A stretch of DNA of 64,000 bases from Pseudomonas sp. Gutcm_11s (GCF_028649395.1 NZ_JAQSUW010000014.1:185131-249130); one strand, 5' to 3'. Counted from the first letter of the stretch, positions 48,746-60,928 are shown. Notes: generated from the sequence alone by a model not told the origin. Made by a program: numbers and translations.

Positions 48746-49542
48746 GCTTGCGGCTCCTGCCAGGCGGGCGTGCGTTTTTCCAGGAAGGCGTTGAGCCCCT
48801 CCTGGCCTTCCGGGCTGACGCGGATGCGGGCGATGGCGTTCTCGGTGTAGCGGCGCAGGGCCGGGTTGAGCACGCCGCTGGCCACTTCGCGCAGCAGGTC
48901 CTTGCTGGCCTGCATGGCCTGCGGGCTGTTGAGCAGCAGGTTGTTCACCCAGCCTTCGACCTGTGCATCCAGCTCGGCGGCCGGGTAGGCCTCCGCCAGC
49001 AGACCCAGCTCGCGGGCGCGGTTGCCGGAGAAGCGTTCGGCGGTCAGCGCATAGCGGCGCGCAGCGCGCTCGCCCAGGGCCTGGACCACGAAGGGGCTGA
49101 TCACCGCCGGGGCCAGGCCGATGCGCACCTCGGACAGGCTGAACAGCGCGTCGTCCGCGCCGATAGCCATATCGCAGCAGCTGACCAGGCCCACCGCGCC
49201 ACCGAACGCTACGCCCTGGACCACGGCCAGGGTCGGGATCTTCAGACCGTTGAGGTTGTACATCAGCTCGGCCAGCTCGCGGGCATCATTCAGGTTGGCG
49301 TTATAGTCGAGCTTGGCCGAAGCCTGCATCCAGGCCAGGTCGGCGCCGGCGGAGAAGTGCTTGCCACGGCCACGCAGCAGCAGGAAGCGCAGGGTCTTGT
49401 CGGCGGCGATCGTGTCGATGGCGAGGATCAGCTCGCGGATCATCTCGGCGTTGAAGGCGTTGTTCTTCTCCGGACGGTTCAGCCACAGGGTGGCGAAGCC
49501 GCGCGGGTCTTTTTCCAGCTGTACGGTAGTGAAGTCGGTCAT
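48742..49542 (-). CDS. liuC: 3-methylglutaconyl-CoA hydratase
   Basis: The 266-residue crotonase hydrates 3-methylglutaconyl-CoA to HMG-CoA. Oxyanion segments HFSAGADLAWM and GVAFGGAVGL are present, with the acidic residue SEVRIGLAPAVISPF. Its position between liuB and liuD supports the assignment. It starts three bases after the liuB stop. Confidence 0.93.
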   Translation of the reverse strand: MTDFTTVQLEKDPRGFATLWLNRPEKNNAFNAEMIRELILAIDTIAADKTLRFLLLRGRGKHFSAGADLAWMQASAKLDYNANLNDARELAELMYNLNGLKIPTLAVVQGVAFGGAVGLVSCCDMAIGADDALFSLSEVRIGLAPAVISPFVVQALGERAARRYALTAERFSGNRARELGLLAEAYPAAELDAQVEGWVNNLLLNSPQAMQASKDLLREVASGVLNPALRRYTENAIARIRVSPEGQEGLNAFLEKRTPAWQEPQA

Positions 49543-49545
49543 GGC

Positions 49546-51153
<1,608 letters not shown>

Positions 51154-51205
51154 CTGGCGCGCTCCGTCGACGGCGGCCGGGCAGGGTGCCCGTGCCGCCC
51201 GGTGA

Positions 51206-52369
51206 TCACTTGGTCTCGTTGTACAGCTCGCGGCCGATCAGCATGCGGCGGATCTCGCTGGTGCCGGCGCCGATCTCGTACAGCTTGGCGTCACGCAACA
51301 GGCGGCCGGCCGGGTATTCGTTGGTGTAGCCGTTGCCGCCGAGCAGCTGGATGGTGTCGAGGGCCATCTTGGTGGCCATCTCTGCGGTGTAGAGGATCAC
51401 CGCGGCGGCGTCCTTGCGCGATTCCTCGCCGCGGTCGCAGGCCTTGGCCACGGTGTACAGGTAGGACTTGGAGGCGTTCATGCCGGCGTACATGTCGGCC
51501 AGCTTGCCCTGCACCAGCTGGAACTCGCCGATCGACTGCTTGAACTGCTGACGCTCGTGCACGTAGGGCAACACCACGTCCATGCAGGCGCTCATGATCC
51601 CGGTCGGGCCGCCGGAGAGCACGGTGCGCTCGTAGTCCAGGCCGCTCATCAGTACGGCCACGCCACGGCCTTCGCCGCCGAGGATGTTCTCCTCCGGCAC
51701 TTCCACGTCCTCGAACACCAATTCGCAGGTGTTGGAGCCGCGCATGCCCAGCTTGTCCAGCTTCTGGTGGCGGGAGAAGCCCTTGTAGTCGCGCTCGACG
51801 ATGAATGCGGTCATGCCGCGCGAGCCGGCGTTGATGTCGGTCTTGGCGTAGATCACGTAGGTGTGGGCGTCGGGGCCGTTGGTGATCCACATCTTGTTGC
51901 CGTTGAGCACGTAGTGGTCGCCGCGCTTTTCGGCGCGAAGCTTCATCGACACCACGTCCGAGCCGGCGTTGGGCTCGCTCATGGCCAGGGCGCCGATGTG
52001 CTCGCCGGAGCACAGCTTGGGCAGGTACTTGGCCTTCTGCTCGGGGGTGCCGTTCTTGCGGATCTGGTTGAGGCACAGGTTGGAGTGGGCGCCGTAGGAC
52101 AGGCCGACCGAGGCGCTGGCGCGGCTGATCTCTTCCATCGCCACCACGTGGGCCAGGTAGCCCATGTTGGTGCCGCCGTATTCCTCTTCCACGGTCATGC
52201 CGAGCAGGCCCATGTCGCCGAACTTGCGCCACATATCCATGGGGAACTCGTTGTCGCGGTCGATCTGCGCCGCACGCGGGGCCAGCTCGGCCTGGGCGAA
52301 CTGATGCACCGAGTCGCGCAGCATGTCGATGGTCTCGCCGAGACCGAAGTTGAGAGTTGGGTAGCTCAT
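51206..52369 (-). CDS. liuA: Isovaleryl-CoA dehydrogenase
   Basis: The 387-residue acyl-CoA dehydrogenase begins leucine catabolism by oxidising isovaleryl-CoA. It has [15 protein letters not shown] and [16 protein letters not shown]. As in other isovaleryl-CoA dehydrogenases the catalytic base lies in the mid-helix, [13 protein letters not shown], rather than at the C-terminal EGT, where this protein has [13 protein letters not shown]. The start at 52369 gives [12 protein letters not shown]; a GTG at 52378 is less likely. Confidence 0.95.
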   Translation of the reverse strand: MSYPTLNFGLGETIDMLRDSVHQFAQAELAPRAAQIDRDNEFPMDMWRKFGDMGLLGMTVEEEYGGTNMGYLAHVVAMEEISRASASVGLSYGAHSNLCLNQIRKNGTPEQKAKYLPKLCSGEHIGALAMSEPNAGSDVVSMKLRAEKRGDHYVLNGNKMWITNGPDAHTYVIYAKTDINAGSRGMTAFIVERDYKGFSRHQKLDKLGMRGSNTCELVFEDVEVPEENILGGEGRGVAVLMSGLDYERTVLSGGPTGIMSACMDVVLPYVHERQQFKQSIGEFQLVQGKLADMYAGMNASKSYLYTVAKACDRGEESRKDAAAVILYTAEMATKMALDTIQLLGGNGYTNEYPAGRLLRDAKLYEIGAGTSEIRRMLIGRELYNETK

Positions 52370-52399
52370 GGGTTCCACCTGTGAATTATTGGATTAAGT

Positions 52400-52798
52400 T
52401 CAGGAAGTAACACTTTGATCTGAAACGGTTTCTGCAAGTGCTGCCAGGCAGCGCTCTTCGGCTGTGTCGAGCTCCAGCTGCATCTGTTCGATGTCCAGCA
52501 GCTGCTGCTCCAGCTGGGCGCGGCGGGCGGCGATCTTGGCCATGAAGGTCTCCAGCTGCTTGCGGTTGCCGCTGCTGGGGTCGTAGAGGTCGATCAGCTC
52601 CTTGCACTCGGCGAGGGAGAAGCCGATGCGCTTGCCGCGCAGGATCAGCTTGAGGGTCACCAGGTCCTTGGGCCGGTAGATGCGCTCCTGGCCGCGGCGC
52701 TCGGGGATCAGCATCTCCTGCTCCTCGTAGAAGCGGATGGCGCGGGTGGTGACGTCCAGCTCGCGGGCCAGATCGGAGATGGAATAGGTGATGGACAT
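52400..52798 (-). CDS. liuR: MerR-family regulator of the liu operon
   Basis: The 132-residue MerR-type repressor has the winged helix YSISDLARELDVTTRAIRFY and EQEMLIPERRGQERIYRPKD, then a coiled-coil dimerisation helix. LiuR proteins control branched-chain amino-acid degradation. The gene is first in the operon, and a 16-bp palindrome lies 19-34 bases upstream of its start. It is divergent from the SDR gene at 52896. Confidence 0.93.
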   Translation of the reverse strand: MSITYSISDLARELDVTTRAIRFYEEQEMLIPERRGQERIYRPKDLVTLKLILRGKRIGFSLAECKELIDLYDPSSGNRKQLETFMAKIAARRAQLEQQLLDIEQMQLELDTAEERCLAALAETVSDQSVTS

Positions 52799-52816
52799 GG
52801 CCGGCTCTCGTTTACC

Positions 52817-52832
52817 TTTACGTTAACGTAAA
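52817..52832. promoter_or_regulatory. LiuR operator
   Basis: TTTACGTTAACGTAAA is a perfect 16-bp palindrome and close to the reported LiuR binding motif of proteobacteria (TTGACGTNNACGTCAA-like). It lies between liuR and the SDR gene, so it can regulate both directions. Confidence 0.8.
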
Positions 52833-52895
52833 CCTGTGCAAATCTGCCTGTCAATGTCGGCAGGGTCCGACGCCTCATCGATTCGAGGACTGTTC

Positions 52896-53663
52896 ATGCG
52901 TATCGAAGACTCCGTATTCCTGATCACCGGCGGTGGCTCCGGCCTCGGCCTGGCCTCCGCGCGTGAGCTGGTAGGCCTGGGCGCCAGGGTGCTGCTGCTG
53001 GACATCAACGCCGAGGCCGGCGCCAAGGCGGCTGCCGAGCTGGGCGAGCGGGCGCGCTTCCTGCGCGCCGATATCAGCAGCGAGGCCGATGGCCGCGCCG
53101 CCGTGGAAGATGCCCTGCAGGCCTTCGGCGCCGTGCACGGGCTGGTCAACTGCGCGGGCGTGGCGCCGGCCGAGAAGGTGTTGGGACGCAACGGCGCTCA
53201 CGGCCTGGACAGTTTCGCCCGGACAATCAGCATCAACCTGATCGGCAGCTTCAACATGCTGCGCCTGGCCGCCGAGGCCATGGCCAAGAACCAGCCGAAC
53301 GAAGGTGGCGAGCGGGGCGTGATCATCAACACCGCCTCGGTGGCGGCCTTCGATGGGCAGATGGGCCAGGCCGCTTACTCGGCCTCCAAGGGCGGCGTGG
53401 CCGCCATGACCCTGCCGGCGGCGCGCGACCTGGCGCGCTCGGGCATCCGCGTGATGTGCATCGCGCCTGGCATCTTCGAGACGCCGATGATGGCCGGCAT
53501 GCCCCAGGAGGTGCAGGACTCCCTGGCCGCCAACGTGCCGTTCCCGCCGCGCCTGGGGCGCCCGGCCGAGTACGCCGCGCTGGTTCGTCATATCGTCGAG
53601 AACGCCATGCTCAACGGCGAGGTCATCCGCCTGGATGGCGCGCTGCGCATGGCGGCCAAGTGA
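52896..53663 (+). CDS. SDR, 2-methyl-3-hydroxybutyryl-CoA dehydrogenase-like (HSD17B10 type)
   Basis: The 255-residue SDR has [23 protein letters not shown], the catalytic [11 protein letters not shown] and [13 protein letters not shown], which match type 10 hydroxyacyl-CoA dehydrogenases that oxidise 2-methyl-3-hydroxybutyryl-CoA in isoleucine catabolism. The start at 52896 gives [16 protein letters not shown]; the longer reading from 52836 would run through the operator. It is divergent from liuR and overlaps the LiuR operator region, so LiuR may regulate it. An acyl-CoA dehydrogenase gene starts eight bases after its stop. Confidence 0.85.
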   Translation: MRIEDSVFLITGGGSGLGLASARELVGLGARVLLLDINAEAGAKAAAELGERARFLRADISSEADGRAAVEDALQAFGAVHGLVNCAGVAPAEKVLGRNGAHGLDSFARTISINLIGSFNMLRLAAEAMAKNQPNEGGERGVIINTASVAAFDGQMGQAAYSASKGGVAAMTLPAARDLARSGIRVMCIAPGIFETPMMAGMPQEVQDSLAANVPFPPRLGRPAEYAALVRHIVENAMLNGEVIRLDGALRMAAK

Positions 53664-53671
53664 GGTGACAG

Positions 53672-54799
53672 ATGCTGCCCAGTGAACAGGACATCCTGAT
53701 CCGCGACATGGCCCGCCAGTTCGCCCAGGAGCGGCTGAAGCCCTTCGCCGCCGACTGGGACCGCGAACACCGCTTCCCGACAGAAGCCTTGAAGGAAATG
53801 GCCGACCTCGGCTTCCTTGGCATGCTGGTGCCGGAGGAGTGGGGTGGCGCGCAGACCGGCCACCTGGCCTACGCCATGGCCCTGGAGGAGATCGCCGCCG
53901 GCGACGGTGCCTGCTCGACCATCATGAGCGTGCACAACTCGGTGGGCTGCATGCCCATCCTCAAGTTCGGCAGCCAGGAACAGAAACAGCGCTTCCTCCA
54001 GCCCCTGGCCAGCGGCGCCATGCTCGGCGCCTTCGCCCTGACCGAGCCACAGGCCGGCTCCGACGCCAGCGACCTTCGCACCCGCGCGCGGCGCGATGGC
54101 GACCATTACGTGCTCAGCGGCGCCAAGCAGTTCATCACCTCCGGCAGCCACGCCGGGATGGTGATCGTGTTCGCCGTCACCGATCCGCAAGCCGGCAAGA
54201 AGGGCATCAGCGCCTTCATCGTGCCGACCGATACCCCTGGCTATTCGGTGGTGCGGGTCGAGGACAAGCTCGGCCAGCACGCCTCCGATACCTGCCAGAT
54301 CCAGCTCGACGAAGTGCGTATCCCGGCGTCATTGCGTTTGGGCGGGGAAGGCGAGGGCTACCGCATCGCCCTGAGCAACCTGGAAGGCGGGCGTATCGGC
54401 ATCGCCAGCCAGTCGGTGGGCATGGCCCGCGCCGCGTTCGAGGCGGCGCGTGACTACGCCCATGAGCGGCAGACTTTCGGCAAGCCGATCATCGAGCACC
54501 AGGCCGTGGCTTTCCGCCTGGCCGACATGGCCACGCAGATCGCCGTGGCGCGGCAGATGGTGCATCACGCCGCTGCGCTGCGCGAAGCCGGCCAGCCCTG
54601 CCTGACCGAGGCCTCGATGGCCAAGCTGTTCGCCTCGGAAATGGCGGAGAAGGTCTGCTCGGCGGCGATCCAGACCCTGGGTGGCTACGGCTACCTCAAG
54701 GACTTCCCGGTGGAACGCATCTACCGCGATGTGCGGGTGTGCCAGATCTACGAAGGCACCAGCGACGTGCAGCGCATGGTGATCGCGCGCAGTCTGTAG
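53672..54799 (+). CDS. Acyl-CoA dehydrogenase (short/branched-chain type)
   Basis: The 375-residue enzyme has [28 protein letters not shown] and the C-terminal base motif [16 protein letters not shown] (E364). Coupled with the HSD17B10-like SDR on the same strand, it probably oxidises 2-methylbutyryl-CoA or isobutyryl-CoA in isoleucine or valine breakdown; sequence alone does not fix which. It ends at a strong bidirectional terminator. Confidence 0.88.
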   Translation: MLPSEQDILIRDMARQFAQERLKPFAADWDREHRFPTEALKEMADLGFLGMLVPEEWGGAQTGHLAYAMALEEIAAGDGACSTIMSVHNSVGCMPILKFGSQEQKQRFLQPLASGAMLGAFALTEPQAGSDASDLRTRARRDGDHYVLSGAKQFITSGSHAGMVIVFAVTDPQAGKKGISAFIVPTDTPGYSVVRVEDKLGQHASDTCQIQLDEVRIPASLRLGGEGEGYRIALSNLEGGRIGIASQSVGMARAAFEAARDYAHERQTFGKPIIEHQAVAFRLADMATQIAVARQMVHHAAALREAGQPCLTEASMAKLFASEMAEKVCSAAIQTLGGYGYLKDFPVERIYRDVRVCQIYEGTSDVQRMVIARSL

Positions 54800-54806
54800 G
54801 GACAAG

Positions 54807-54834
54807 AAAAAAGGGGCCGAAAGGCCCCTTTTTT
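54807..54834. terminator. Bidirectional terminator
   Basis: AAAAAAGGGGCC (54807-54818) pairs perfectly with GGCCCCTTTTTT (54823-54834) with a GAAA tetraloop. It serves the dehydrogenase (plus) and the converging LysR gene (minus). Confidence 0.93.
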
Positions 54835-54850
54835 CATGCAGGCAGCGCCG

Positions 54851-55780
54851 TCACGCCGACTCGGCGGCCTTCTTCTCCTGAGCGATGACCTGCTGCGACA
54901 GCTCGATCAGCTGCTCGCGCATCCAGCGGTTGGCCGGGTCCTGGTCGGTGCTCTCGTGCCAGTACAGGTGGGTCTCCAGGGCCGGAACATCGTTGACCGG
55001 CAGGTCGACGAAATGCAGACCGTGGCGACGGGCGAAACGCTCCGGCACGGTCACCGCCATGTCGGTGTTGTGCAGCACGCTGGAGGCCATCAGGTAGTGC
55101 TGCGAACGCAGGGCCACCTTGCGCTGCAGGCCCATCTTGCCCAGCGACAGGTCGACATAGCCGAGGCCGCTGCGGCGGCTGGAAATCTGGATGTGGGTCA
55201 GCGACAGGTATTCGTCGAGGTTCAGCTTGTCCTTGGCCAGCGGGTGGGCCGGGCGCATGGCGCAGACGTAGCGGTCTTCCATCAGTTTGACGTGGCGTAC
55301 CTGTGGGTCGGTGTTCAGCGGTGCGTCCACGGCGAAGTCCAGGCGGCCGGCGGCCAGCTCCTTGGTGGTCTCGCGGCGCTTGGCCTGGAAGCTCTCGATC
55401 TGCACCGAGGGCGCCAGCCGGCGCAGGCGTTGGAACAGCGTTGGCAGGAGGATCTGCTCGGACAGGTCGGTCATGCTGATGCGGTAGGTCTTGTTCGCCT
55501 GCAGAGCGTTGAAGGTGCGGCTCTCCTGCACCGATACGCGCAGCAGCTGTAGGGCGTTGCGCACCGGGCCGATGATGTTCTGCGCCATCGGCGTGGGCAC
55601 CATGCCCTGGGCCGTACGCACGAACAGCGGGTCGTTGAAGGTCTCGCGCAGGCGTGCCAGGGCGTTGGACACGGCCGGCTGGGTAATGCCGACGATCTGT
55701 CCGGCGCGTGTCAGATTGGCCTCGGTATAGATGGCGTCGAAGACGATGAAGAGGTTGAGATCGACCTTGTTCAAATTCAT
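54851..55780 (-). CDS. LysR-family transcriptional regulator
   Basis: The 309-residue LTTR has the NodD/LeuO-like N-terminus (MNLNKVDLNLFIVFDAIYTE, ANLTRAGQIVGITQPAVSNA) and a substrate-binding domain (ISMTDLSEQILLPTLFQRL). It is divergent from the acyl-CoA dehydrogenase gene at 55912 and shares a promoter region of about 130 bases with an inverted repeat, so it probably regulates that gene. Confidence 0.9.
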   Translation of the reverse strand: MNLNKVDLNLFIVFDAIYTEANLTRAGQIVGITQPAVSNALARLRETFNDPLFVRTAQGMVPTPMAQNIIGPVRNALQLLRVSVQESRTFNALQANKTYRISMTDLSEQILLPTLFQRLRRLAPSVQIESFQAKRRETTKELAAGRLDFAVDAPLNTDPQVRHVKLMEDRYVCAMRPAHPLAKDKLNLDEYLSLTHIQISSRRSGLGYVDLSLGKMGLQRKVALRSQHYLMASSVLHNTDMAVTVPERFARRHGLHFVDLPVNDVPALETHLYWHESTDQDPANRWMREQLIELSQQVIAQEKKAAESA

Positions 55781-55799
55781 GTCCCGCTCCGTGCATCAA

Positions 55800-55835
55800 G
55801 CCTTATCGCATATTGCTTATGAATGTTGATAAGGC
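55800..55835. promoter_or_regulatory. Inverted repeat in LysR/acyl-CoA dehydrogenase promoter region
   Basis: GCCTTATC (55800-55807) and GATAAGGC (55828-55835) are an 8-bp perfect inverted repeat with 20 bases between. The position between the divergent genes makes it a plausible LysR binding site. Confidence 0.5.
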
Positions 55836-55911
55836 AGGAAAATAGCTTAGATAAATCGAGGGTGCTGTTCTAGCATCATTCCACATCGAAGCCAACCACC
55901 AAGGTATGCCC

Positions 55912-57141
<1,230 letters not shown>

Positions 57142-57157
57142 TCGCCAGCTAGAACGC

Positions 57158-57183
57158 AAAAGGCCCGCGCAAGCGGGCCTTTT
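57158..57183. terminator. Bidirectional terminator
   Basis: AAAAGGCCCGC (57158-57168) pairs with GCGGGCCTTTT (57173-57183), loop GCAA. It lies between the acyl-CoA dehydrogenase gene and the small gene converging from the minus strand. Confidence 0.92.
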
Positions 57184-57200
57184 CGTTGGTGGCGACAGCC

Positions 57201-57386
57201 TTAGGAATGTTCTTCGCTGCTCTCGCCATGCAGCTGCTGCCGCAGCCAGCTAAAGCGCTGATGCAACTGGGCGGCGAAGGTGCGTGCCGCCAGCTCCTCG
57301 TGGAAGCTCAGGCTGCGTTTGCCCAGGCTTACCAGCCACAGCGGCTGCCCCTTGTGTTCTCGTCGTTCGATACGGACATCCGGCAT
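57201..57386 (-). CDS. Small conserved-looking protein of unknown function, coupled to terC
   Basis: The 61-residue frame encodes a charged protein (MPDVRIERREHKGQPLWLVS then LGKRSLSFHEELAARTFAAQ). Its ATG shares one base with the terC stop (TGATG), so translation is probably coupled. It ends 18 bases before a strong terminator, which also supports it as the last gene of the unit. No known family recognised. Confidence 0.6.
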   Translation of the reverse strand: MPDVRIERREHKGQPLWLVSLGKRSLSFHEELAARTFAAQLHQRFSWLRQQLHGESSEEHS

Positions 57387-58372
57387 CAGGGCTCGCTCTT
57401 CTGCTCGCGGGTCTTCAACAGCGACAGCAATACGCCGCCAGCCAGCAGGCCGAAGGTTACCCCGAGCGAGAGCAGGGCGGGAATCTTGCCGATGAAGCCG
57501 TGCAGGAAGATCTTGCCGCCGATGAAGATCAGCACCAGCGCCAGCGCGTATTTCAGGTAGACGAAGCGGTGCATCAGTGCCGCCAGGGCGAAGTACAGCG
57601 AACGCAGGCCGAGGATGGCGAAGATGTTCGAGGTGTAGACGATGAACGGGTCCTGGGTGATGGAAAACACCGCCGGCACGCTGTCCACGGCGAACACCAG
57701 GTCGGCCAGTTCGATCAGCACCAGGGCCAGGAATAGCGGCGTGGCGTAGAGCAGGGCGCGCTCGGCGCCTGGCGGGCTGTGGCGAATGAAGAAGTGACCG
57801 TCGTGCAGCTCATCGGTGACCCGCAGGTGTTTGCGCAGGAACCGCAGCAACGGGTTTTGCGACAGGTCCGGGTGCTGTTCCTCGCGGCTGAACATCATCT
57901 TCACCCCGGTGAACAGCAGGAAGGCGCCGAACACGTAGAGGATCCACTCGAACTCCTGCACCAGCGCCGTGCCCAGGCCGATCATGATCGCACGCAGGAC
58001 GATGACGCCGATGATCCCCCAGAACAGCACCCGGTGCTGATAGCGCCGGGGAATGCCGAAGAAGCCGAAGATCATCGCCATGACGAACACGTTGTCCATC
58101 GACAGCGACTGCTCGACCAGGAAGCCGGTGTAGAACTCCAGCGCCGGCTGGCTGCCCAGTTCGTACCAGACCCACAGGCCGAACAGCACGCCGACGCCGA
58201 AGTAGCCGCTGTACAGCAGCAGGCTCTCGCGCATTTCGATTTCGTGCTGGTCGCGGTGCAGGATGCCGAGGTCGAACACCAGCAGGGCGATGACGATGGC
58301 CAGGAAACTCAGCCACAACCAGGTGGCGGTGCCGAGCACGGGCGAGGTGAGAAAGTCGATCAGCGGATCCAT
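57386..58372 (-). CDS. TerC/Alx-family integral membrane protein
   Basis: The 328-residue protein has about nine membrane segments with the conserved acidic residues of the TerC family (SLSMDNVFVM and IELADLVFAVDSVPAVFSIT). Alx/TerC proteins export manganese or related metal ions; the exact cation is not known here. GGAGG lies directly before the ATG. The 5' region holds a hairpin (58383-58405), but no yybP-ykoY riboswitch consensus. Confidence 0.88.
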   Translation of the reverse strand: MDPLIDFLTSPVLGTATWLWLSFLAIVIALLVFDLGILHRDQHEIEMRESLLLYSGYFGVGVLFGLWVWYELGSQPALEFYTGFLVEQSLSMDNVFVMAMIFGFFGIPRRYQHRVLFWGIIGVIVLRAIMIGLGTALVQEFEWILYVFGAFLLFTGVKMMFSREEQHPDLSQNPLLRFLRKHLRVTDELHDGHFFIRHSPPGAERALLYATPLFLALVLIELADLVFAVDSVPAVFSITQDPFIVYTSNIFAILGLRSLYFALAALMHRFVYLKYALALVLIFIGGKIFLHGFIGKIPALLSLGVTFGLLAGGVLLSLLKTREQKSEP

Positions 58373-58382
58373 GAGCCCCTCC

Positions 58383-58405
58383 GTCGCTGTCTGACAGACA
58401 GTGAC
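58383..58405 (-). promoter_or_regulatory. Hairpin in the terC leader
   Basis: GTCGCTGTCTG (58383-58393) and CAGACAGTGAC (58395-58405) form a near-perfect stem around one base, with one mismatch, ending ten bases before the terC ATG and abutting the ribosome binding site, so it may influence translation. Confidence 0.4.
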
Positions 58406-58454
58406 TCCGACATCACGGCGATGGCTCGCCGCCAGAGGGGCCCGGCGTCACTTG

Positions 58455-58475
58455 GACCGGCCGTTATGGCCGGTC
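58455..58475 (-). terminator. Hairpin between the PstS-OmpA gene and terC
   Basis: GACCGGCC (58455-58462) pairs with GGCCGGTC (58468-58475) with a five-base loop. It lies 51 bases downstream of the PstS-OmpA stop. No T-run, so it may be a weak terminator. Confidence 0.45.
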
Positions 58476-58526
58476 ATGTGTTTAAGGCTAGGTGGGCTCG
58501 CGGGGTTCGGCAACCACGCGGGCAGA

Positions 58527-59882
58527 TCAGTAGACCCAGACCTCGACGCGACGATTCTTCATGCGGCCTTCGTCGCCATCGTTGGCGGCCACCGGCATCT
58601 GCTCGCCGAGCCCCGAGATCTCCTTGAAGATCACGCCGCCCTTGGACAGGTCGCGGCGCACCGCCATGGCGCGCAGCTTGGACAGCAGCGCGGCGCGCTC
58701 GGGATCGTTCTTCGGGTCGCCGAAGCCGACCAGCACCACCTTCTGACGCAGCTTGTCGTTGCTCTTCAGGTAGTCCATGACGCGCTCGATATCGCGCTGG
58801 GCCTTGTTGTCGAGGGTGGCGCTGCCTTCCTGGAAGCGGAAGTTCACCGACAGGCGCTGGGCTTCGTCGGCCAGCTTGCGATAGTCATCGGGCATACGCG
58901 TGTTGGCTGTGACCTTGACCGCCTTGACCGTCTGCGAGATGAAGCCGCTTTTTTCGACGATGGCTTGTCCGTCCGGGCTGTGGGCGAACTGCACCAGGGC
59001 CTTGACCCATTCGTTGGTGCTGCCCGGCGGGTTGTAGAGGAACAGGCGACGCGACAGCGGATAGTCCTCGGTAGCGATGGTCGCGGCGCTCGGCGGCATG
59101 GGTTGCGACTGGCCATCGGCGATCGCCAGGGCCTTGCTGCTGCGCACGTAGGGCAGGCCGATGAAGCCGATGCCGCCTGGGTCCTGGCTGACGCCATCGG
59201 ACAGCTTGTCGCTGGATTCGAAGCGCTTGGCTCCGCCGGCGAGGGTCTTGCCGTGGGCGGCCAGGACCAGCTCCTTGAAGGTATCGAAGGTGCCGGACTT
59301 GTCGTCGCGGGCATATACGGTGATGGCGCCGGGCTTGCCGCCCAGGGCTGACCAGTCCTTCACCTCGCCGGCGAATACCGCGGCGATCTGCTCGGTGGTC
59401 AGCGCCTGCAGCGGGTTGTTCGGGTTGACGATGATGGCCAGGCCGTCGATGGCGATCACCTGCTCGGCGCTGGCGCCACGCATGTCGCCCAGGTTCTGCA
59501 GGCTGCCGGCCTCGGCATCCTTGATCGGTCGCGACGAGGCGGCCAGGTCGGCGCTGCCGTCCTGCAGGGCAACGAAGCCGGTGCCGGAACCGTGGGCGGC
59601 GACGTTTACCTGCAGGGTGCGGCCCAGCTTGTCCACGGCCAGCACATGCTGCTCGTTCTCCGCGCCGGGTTCGACGCGCACATTGGTGAAGCCCTGGCTC
59701 TCGAACAGGCCAACCACCAGTGCCGGGCCAAGCTTGGCGCCGATGGTGTTGGAGCCCTGGATGCGCAGGAGCGTGGAGGTGTCGGCGGCGAACACCGACC
59801 AGGGCAGGGCGTAGCAGATGAAACCGAGGAGCAGCCATGCATAGACGTGGCTGGGGGTGTGCCGATCACTGGCGCGGGACAT
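58527..59882 (-). CDS. PstS-like phosphate-binding protein fused to a C-terminal OmpA domain
   Basis: The 451-residue exported protein has a hydrophobic signal region, then a periplasmic binding domain of the PstS type (IQGSNTIGAKLGPAL, GSGTGFVALQDGSADLAASS, RDDKSGTFDTFKELVL) and, from about 330, an OmpA-like peptidoglycan-binding domain (NFRFQEGSATLDNKAQRDIE to RMKNRRVEVWVY). The fusion would hold phosphate-binding activity at the cell wall. No pst transporter genes are nearby. The ATG at 59882 is chosen; a GTG at 59894 is also possible. Confidence 0.85.
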   Translation of the reverse strand: MSRASDRHTPSHVYAWLLLGFICYALPWSVFAADTSTLLRIQGSNTIGAKLGPALVVGLFESQGFTNVRVEPGAENEQHVLAVDKLGRTLQVNVAAHGSGTGFVALQDGSADLAASSRPIKDAEAGSLQNLGDMRGASAEQVIAIDGLAIIVNPNNPLQALTTEQIAAVFAGEVKDWSALGGKPGAITVYARDDKSGTFDTFKELVLAAHGKTLAGGAKRFESSDKLSDGVSQDPGGIGFIGLPYVRSSKALAIADGQSQPMPPSAATIATEDYPLSRRLFLYNPPGSTNEWVKALVQFAHSPDGQAIVEKSGFISQTVKAVKVTANTRMPDDYRKLADEAQRLSVNFRFQEGSATLDNKAQRDIERVMDYLKSNDKLRQKVVLVGFGDPKNDPERAALLSKLRAMAVRRDLSKGGVIFKEISGLGEQMPVAANDGDEGRMKNRRVEVWVY

Positions 59883-59953
59883 GGAAGCAGACACCTTGTG
59901 CTAGAGGGGTTAAGGCGTCGCGGAGATTAAGTCGAAAAGATTACGCGGATGTG

Positions 59954-59979
59954 ACAAGGGGCGCCGTGGCGCCCCTTGT
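59954..59979 (-). terminator. Hairpin after xthA
   Basis: ACAAGGGGCGCC (59954-59965) pairs with GGCGCCCCTTGT (59968-59979), a 12-bp perfect stem with a very short nominal loop, four bases beyond the xthA stop on the minus strand. The T-run is short. Confidence 0.65.
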
Positions 59980-59983
59980 TGTA

Positions 59984-60796
59984 TCAGCTCAGTTCCAGCC
60001 AGATGGGGGCATGGTCCGAGGGCTTTTCCATGCCGCGCAGGTCGTAGTCGATACCGGTGTCCTTGATCCGCTCCTGCAGCGGTGCGCTGGCCAGGATCAC
60101 GTCGATGCGCAGGCCGCGCTTGGGCTCGTCCTCGAAGCCGCGGCTGCGGTAGTCGAACCAGCTGAAGCGGTCGTTGATCGTCGGGTTGTGCAGACGGAAG
60201 GTGTCGACCAGCCCCCAGCTCTTCAATGTGGCCAGCCACTCGCGCTCTTCCGGCAGGAAGCTGCACTTGCCGGTCTTCAGCCAGCGCAGGCGATTGGGCT
60301 CGCCGATGCCGATGTCGCAGTCTTCCGGCGAGATATTGATGTCGCCCATCACCACCAGCGGCTGACTCGGCTGGAAACGGCTGGTCAGAAGGGTCTGCAG
60401 GTCGGCGTAGAAGCGCTGCTTGGCCGGGAACTTGGTGGGGTGGTCACGGCTTTCGCCCTGGGGGAAGTAGCCGTTCATCACGGTCACCGGGTTGCCGTGC
60501 TCGTCGGCGTAGGTGCCATAGATGAAGCGGCGCTGGGATTCCTCGTTGTCATCCGGGAAGCCCTTGTGCAGTTCCAGCGGCGCCTGGCGCGAGAGCAGGG
60601 CGACGCCGTAGTGGCCCTTCTGCCCGTGGTAGTGCACGTGGTAGCCGAGTTGGCGGATTTCCTCGGCAGGGAACTGATCGTCGGAGACCTTGGTTTCCTG
60701 CAGGCCGATCACGTCGGGCTGGTGCTTCTCGATCAGCGCCTGCAGCTGATGGGGGCGGGCGCGCAGGCCGTTGATATTGAAGGAAACGATCTTCAT
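59984..60796 (-). CDS. xthA: Exodeoxyribonuclease III
   Basis: The 270-residue AP endonuclease/3'-exonuclease repairs abasic sites. It has the metal-dependent endonuclease motifs N7 ([10 protein letters not shown]), E34 (LQETKV), D151/N153 ([14 protein letters not shown]), and the catalytic histidine in [11 protein letters not shown]. Length and motifs match XthA. In P. aeruginosa the same gene neighbours the acetyltransferase-tamA-tamB genes. Confidence 0.95.
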   Translation of the reverse strand: MKIVSFNINGLRARPHQLQALIEKHQPDVIGLQETKVSDDQFPAEEIRQLGYHVHYHGQKGHYGVALLSRQAPLELHKGFPDDNEESQRRFIYGTYADEHGNPVTVMNGYFPQGESRDHPTKFPAKQRFYADLQTLLTSRFQPSQPLVVMGDINISPEDCDIGIGEPNRLRWLKTGKCSFLPEEREWLATLKSWGLVDTFRLHNPTINDRFSWFDYRSRGFEDEPKRGLRIDVILASAPLQERIKDTGIDYDLRGMEKPSDHAPIWLELS

Positions 60797-60928
60797 GGGA
60801 GGCTACCGACAGGGAAAACAGCGATGCTAGCCCAGCAGTCCGGCGACGGCCAGCGTCTGGCAGCTGGCGGGATGCGGTGCTAACTTGGCCTTCGACCCAA
60901 CAAACCAATAACAATCGAGGTCAGCCTG

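Noticed and set aside
58373..58526. yybP-ykoY manganese riboswitch before terC
   Set aside because: TerC/Alx genes often have one, but the conserved GGGGAGUAG-type core is not present; only simple hairpins are seen.
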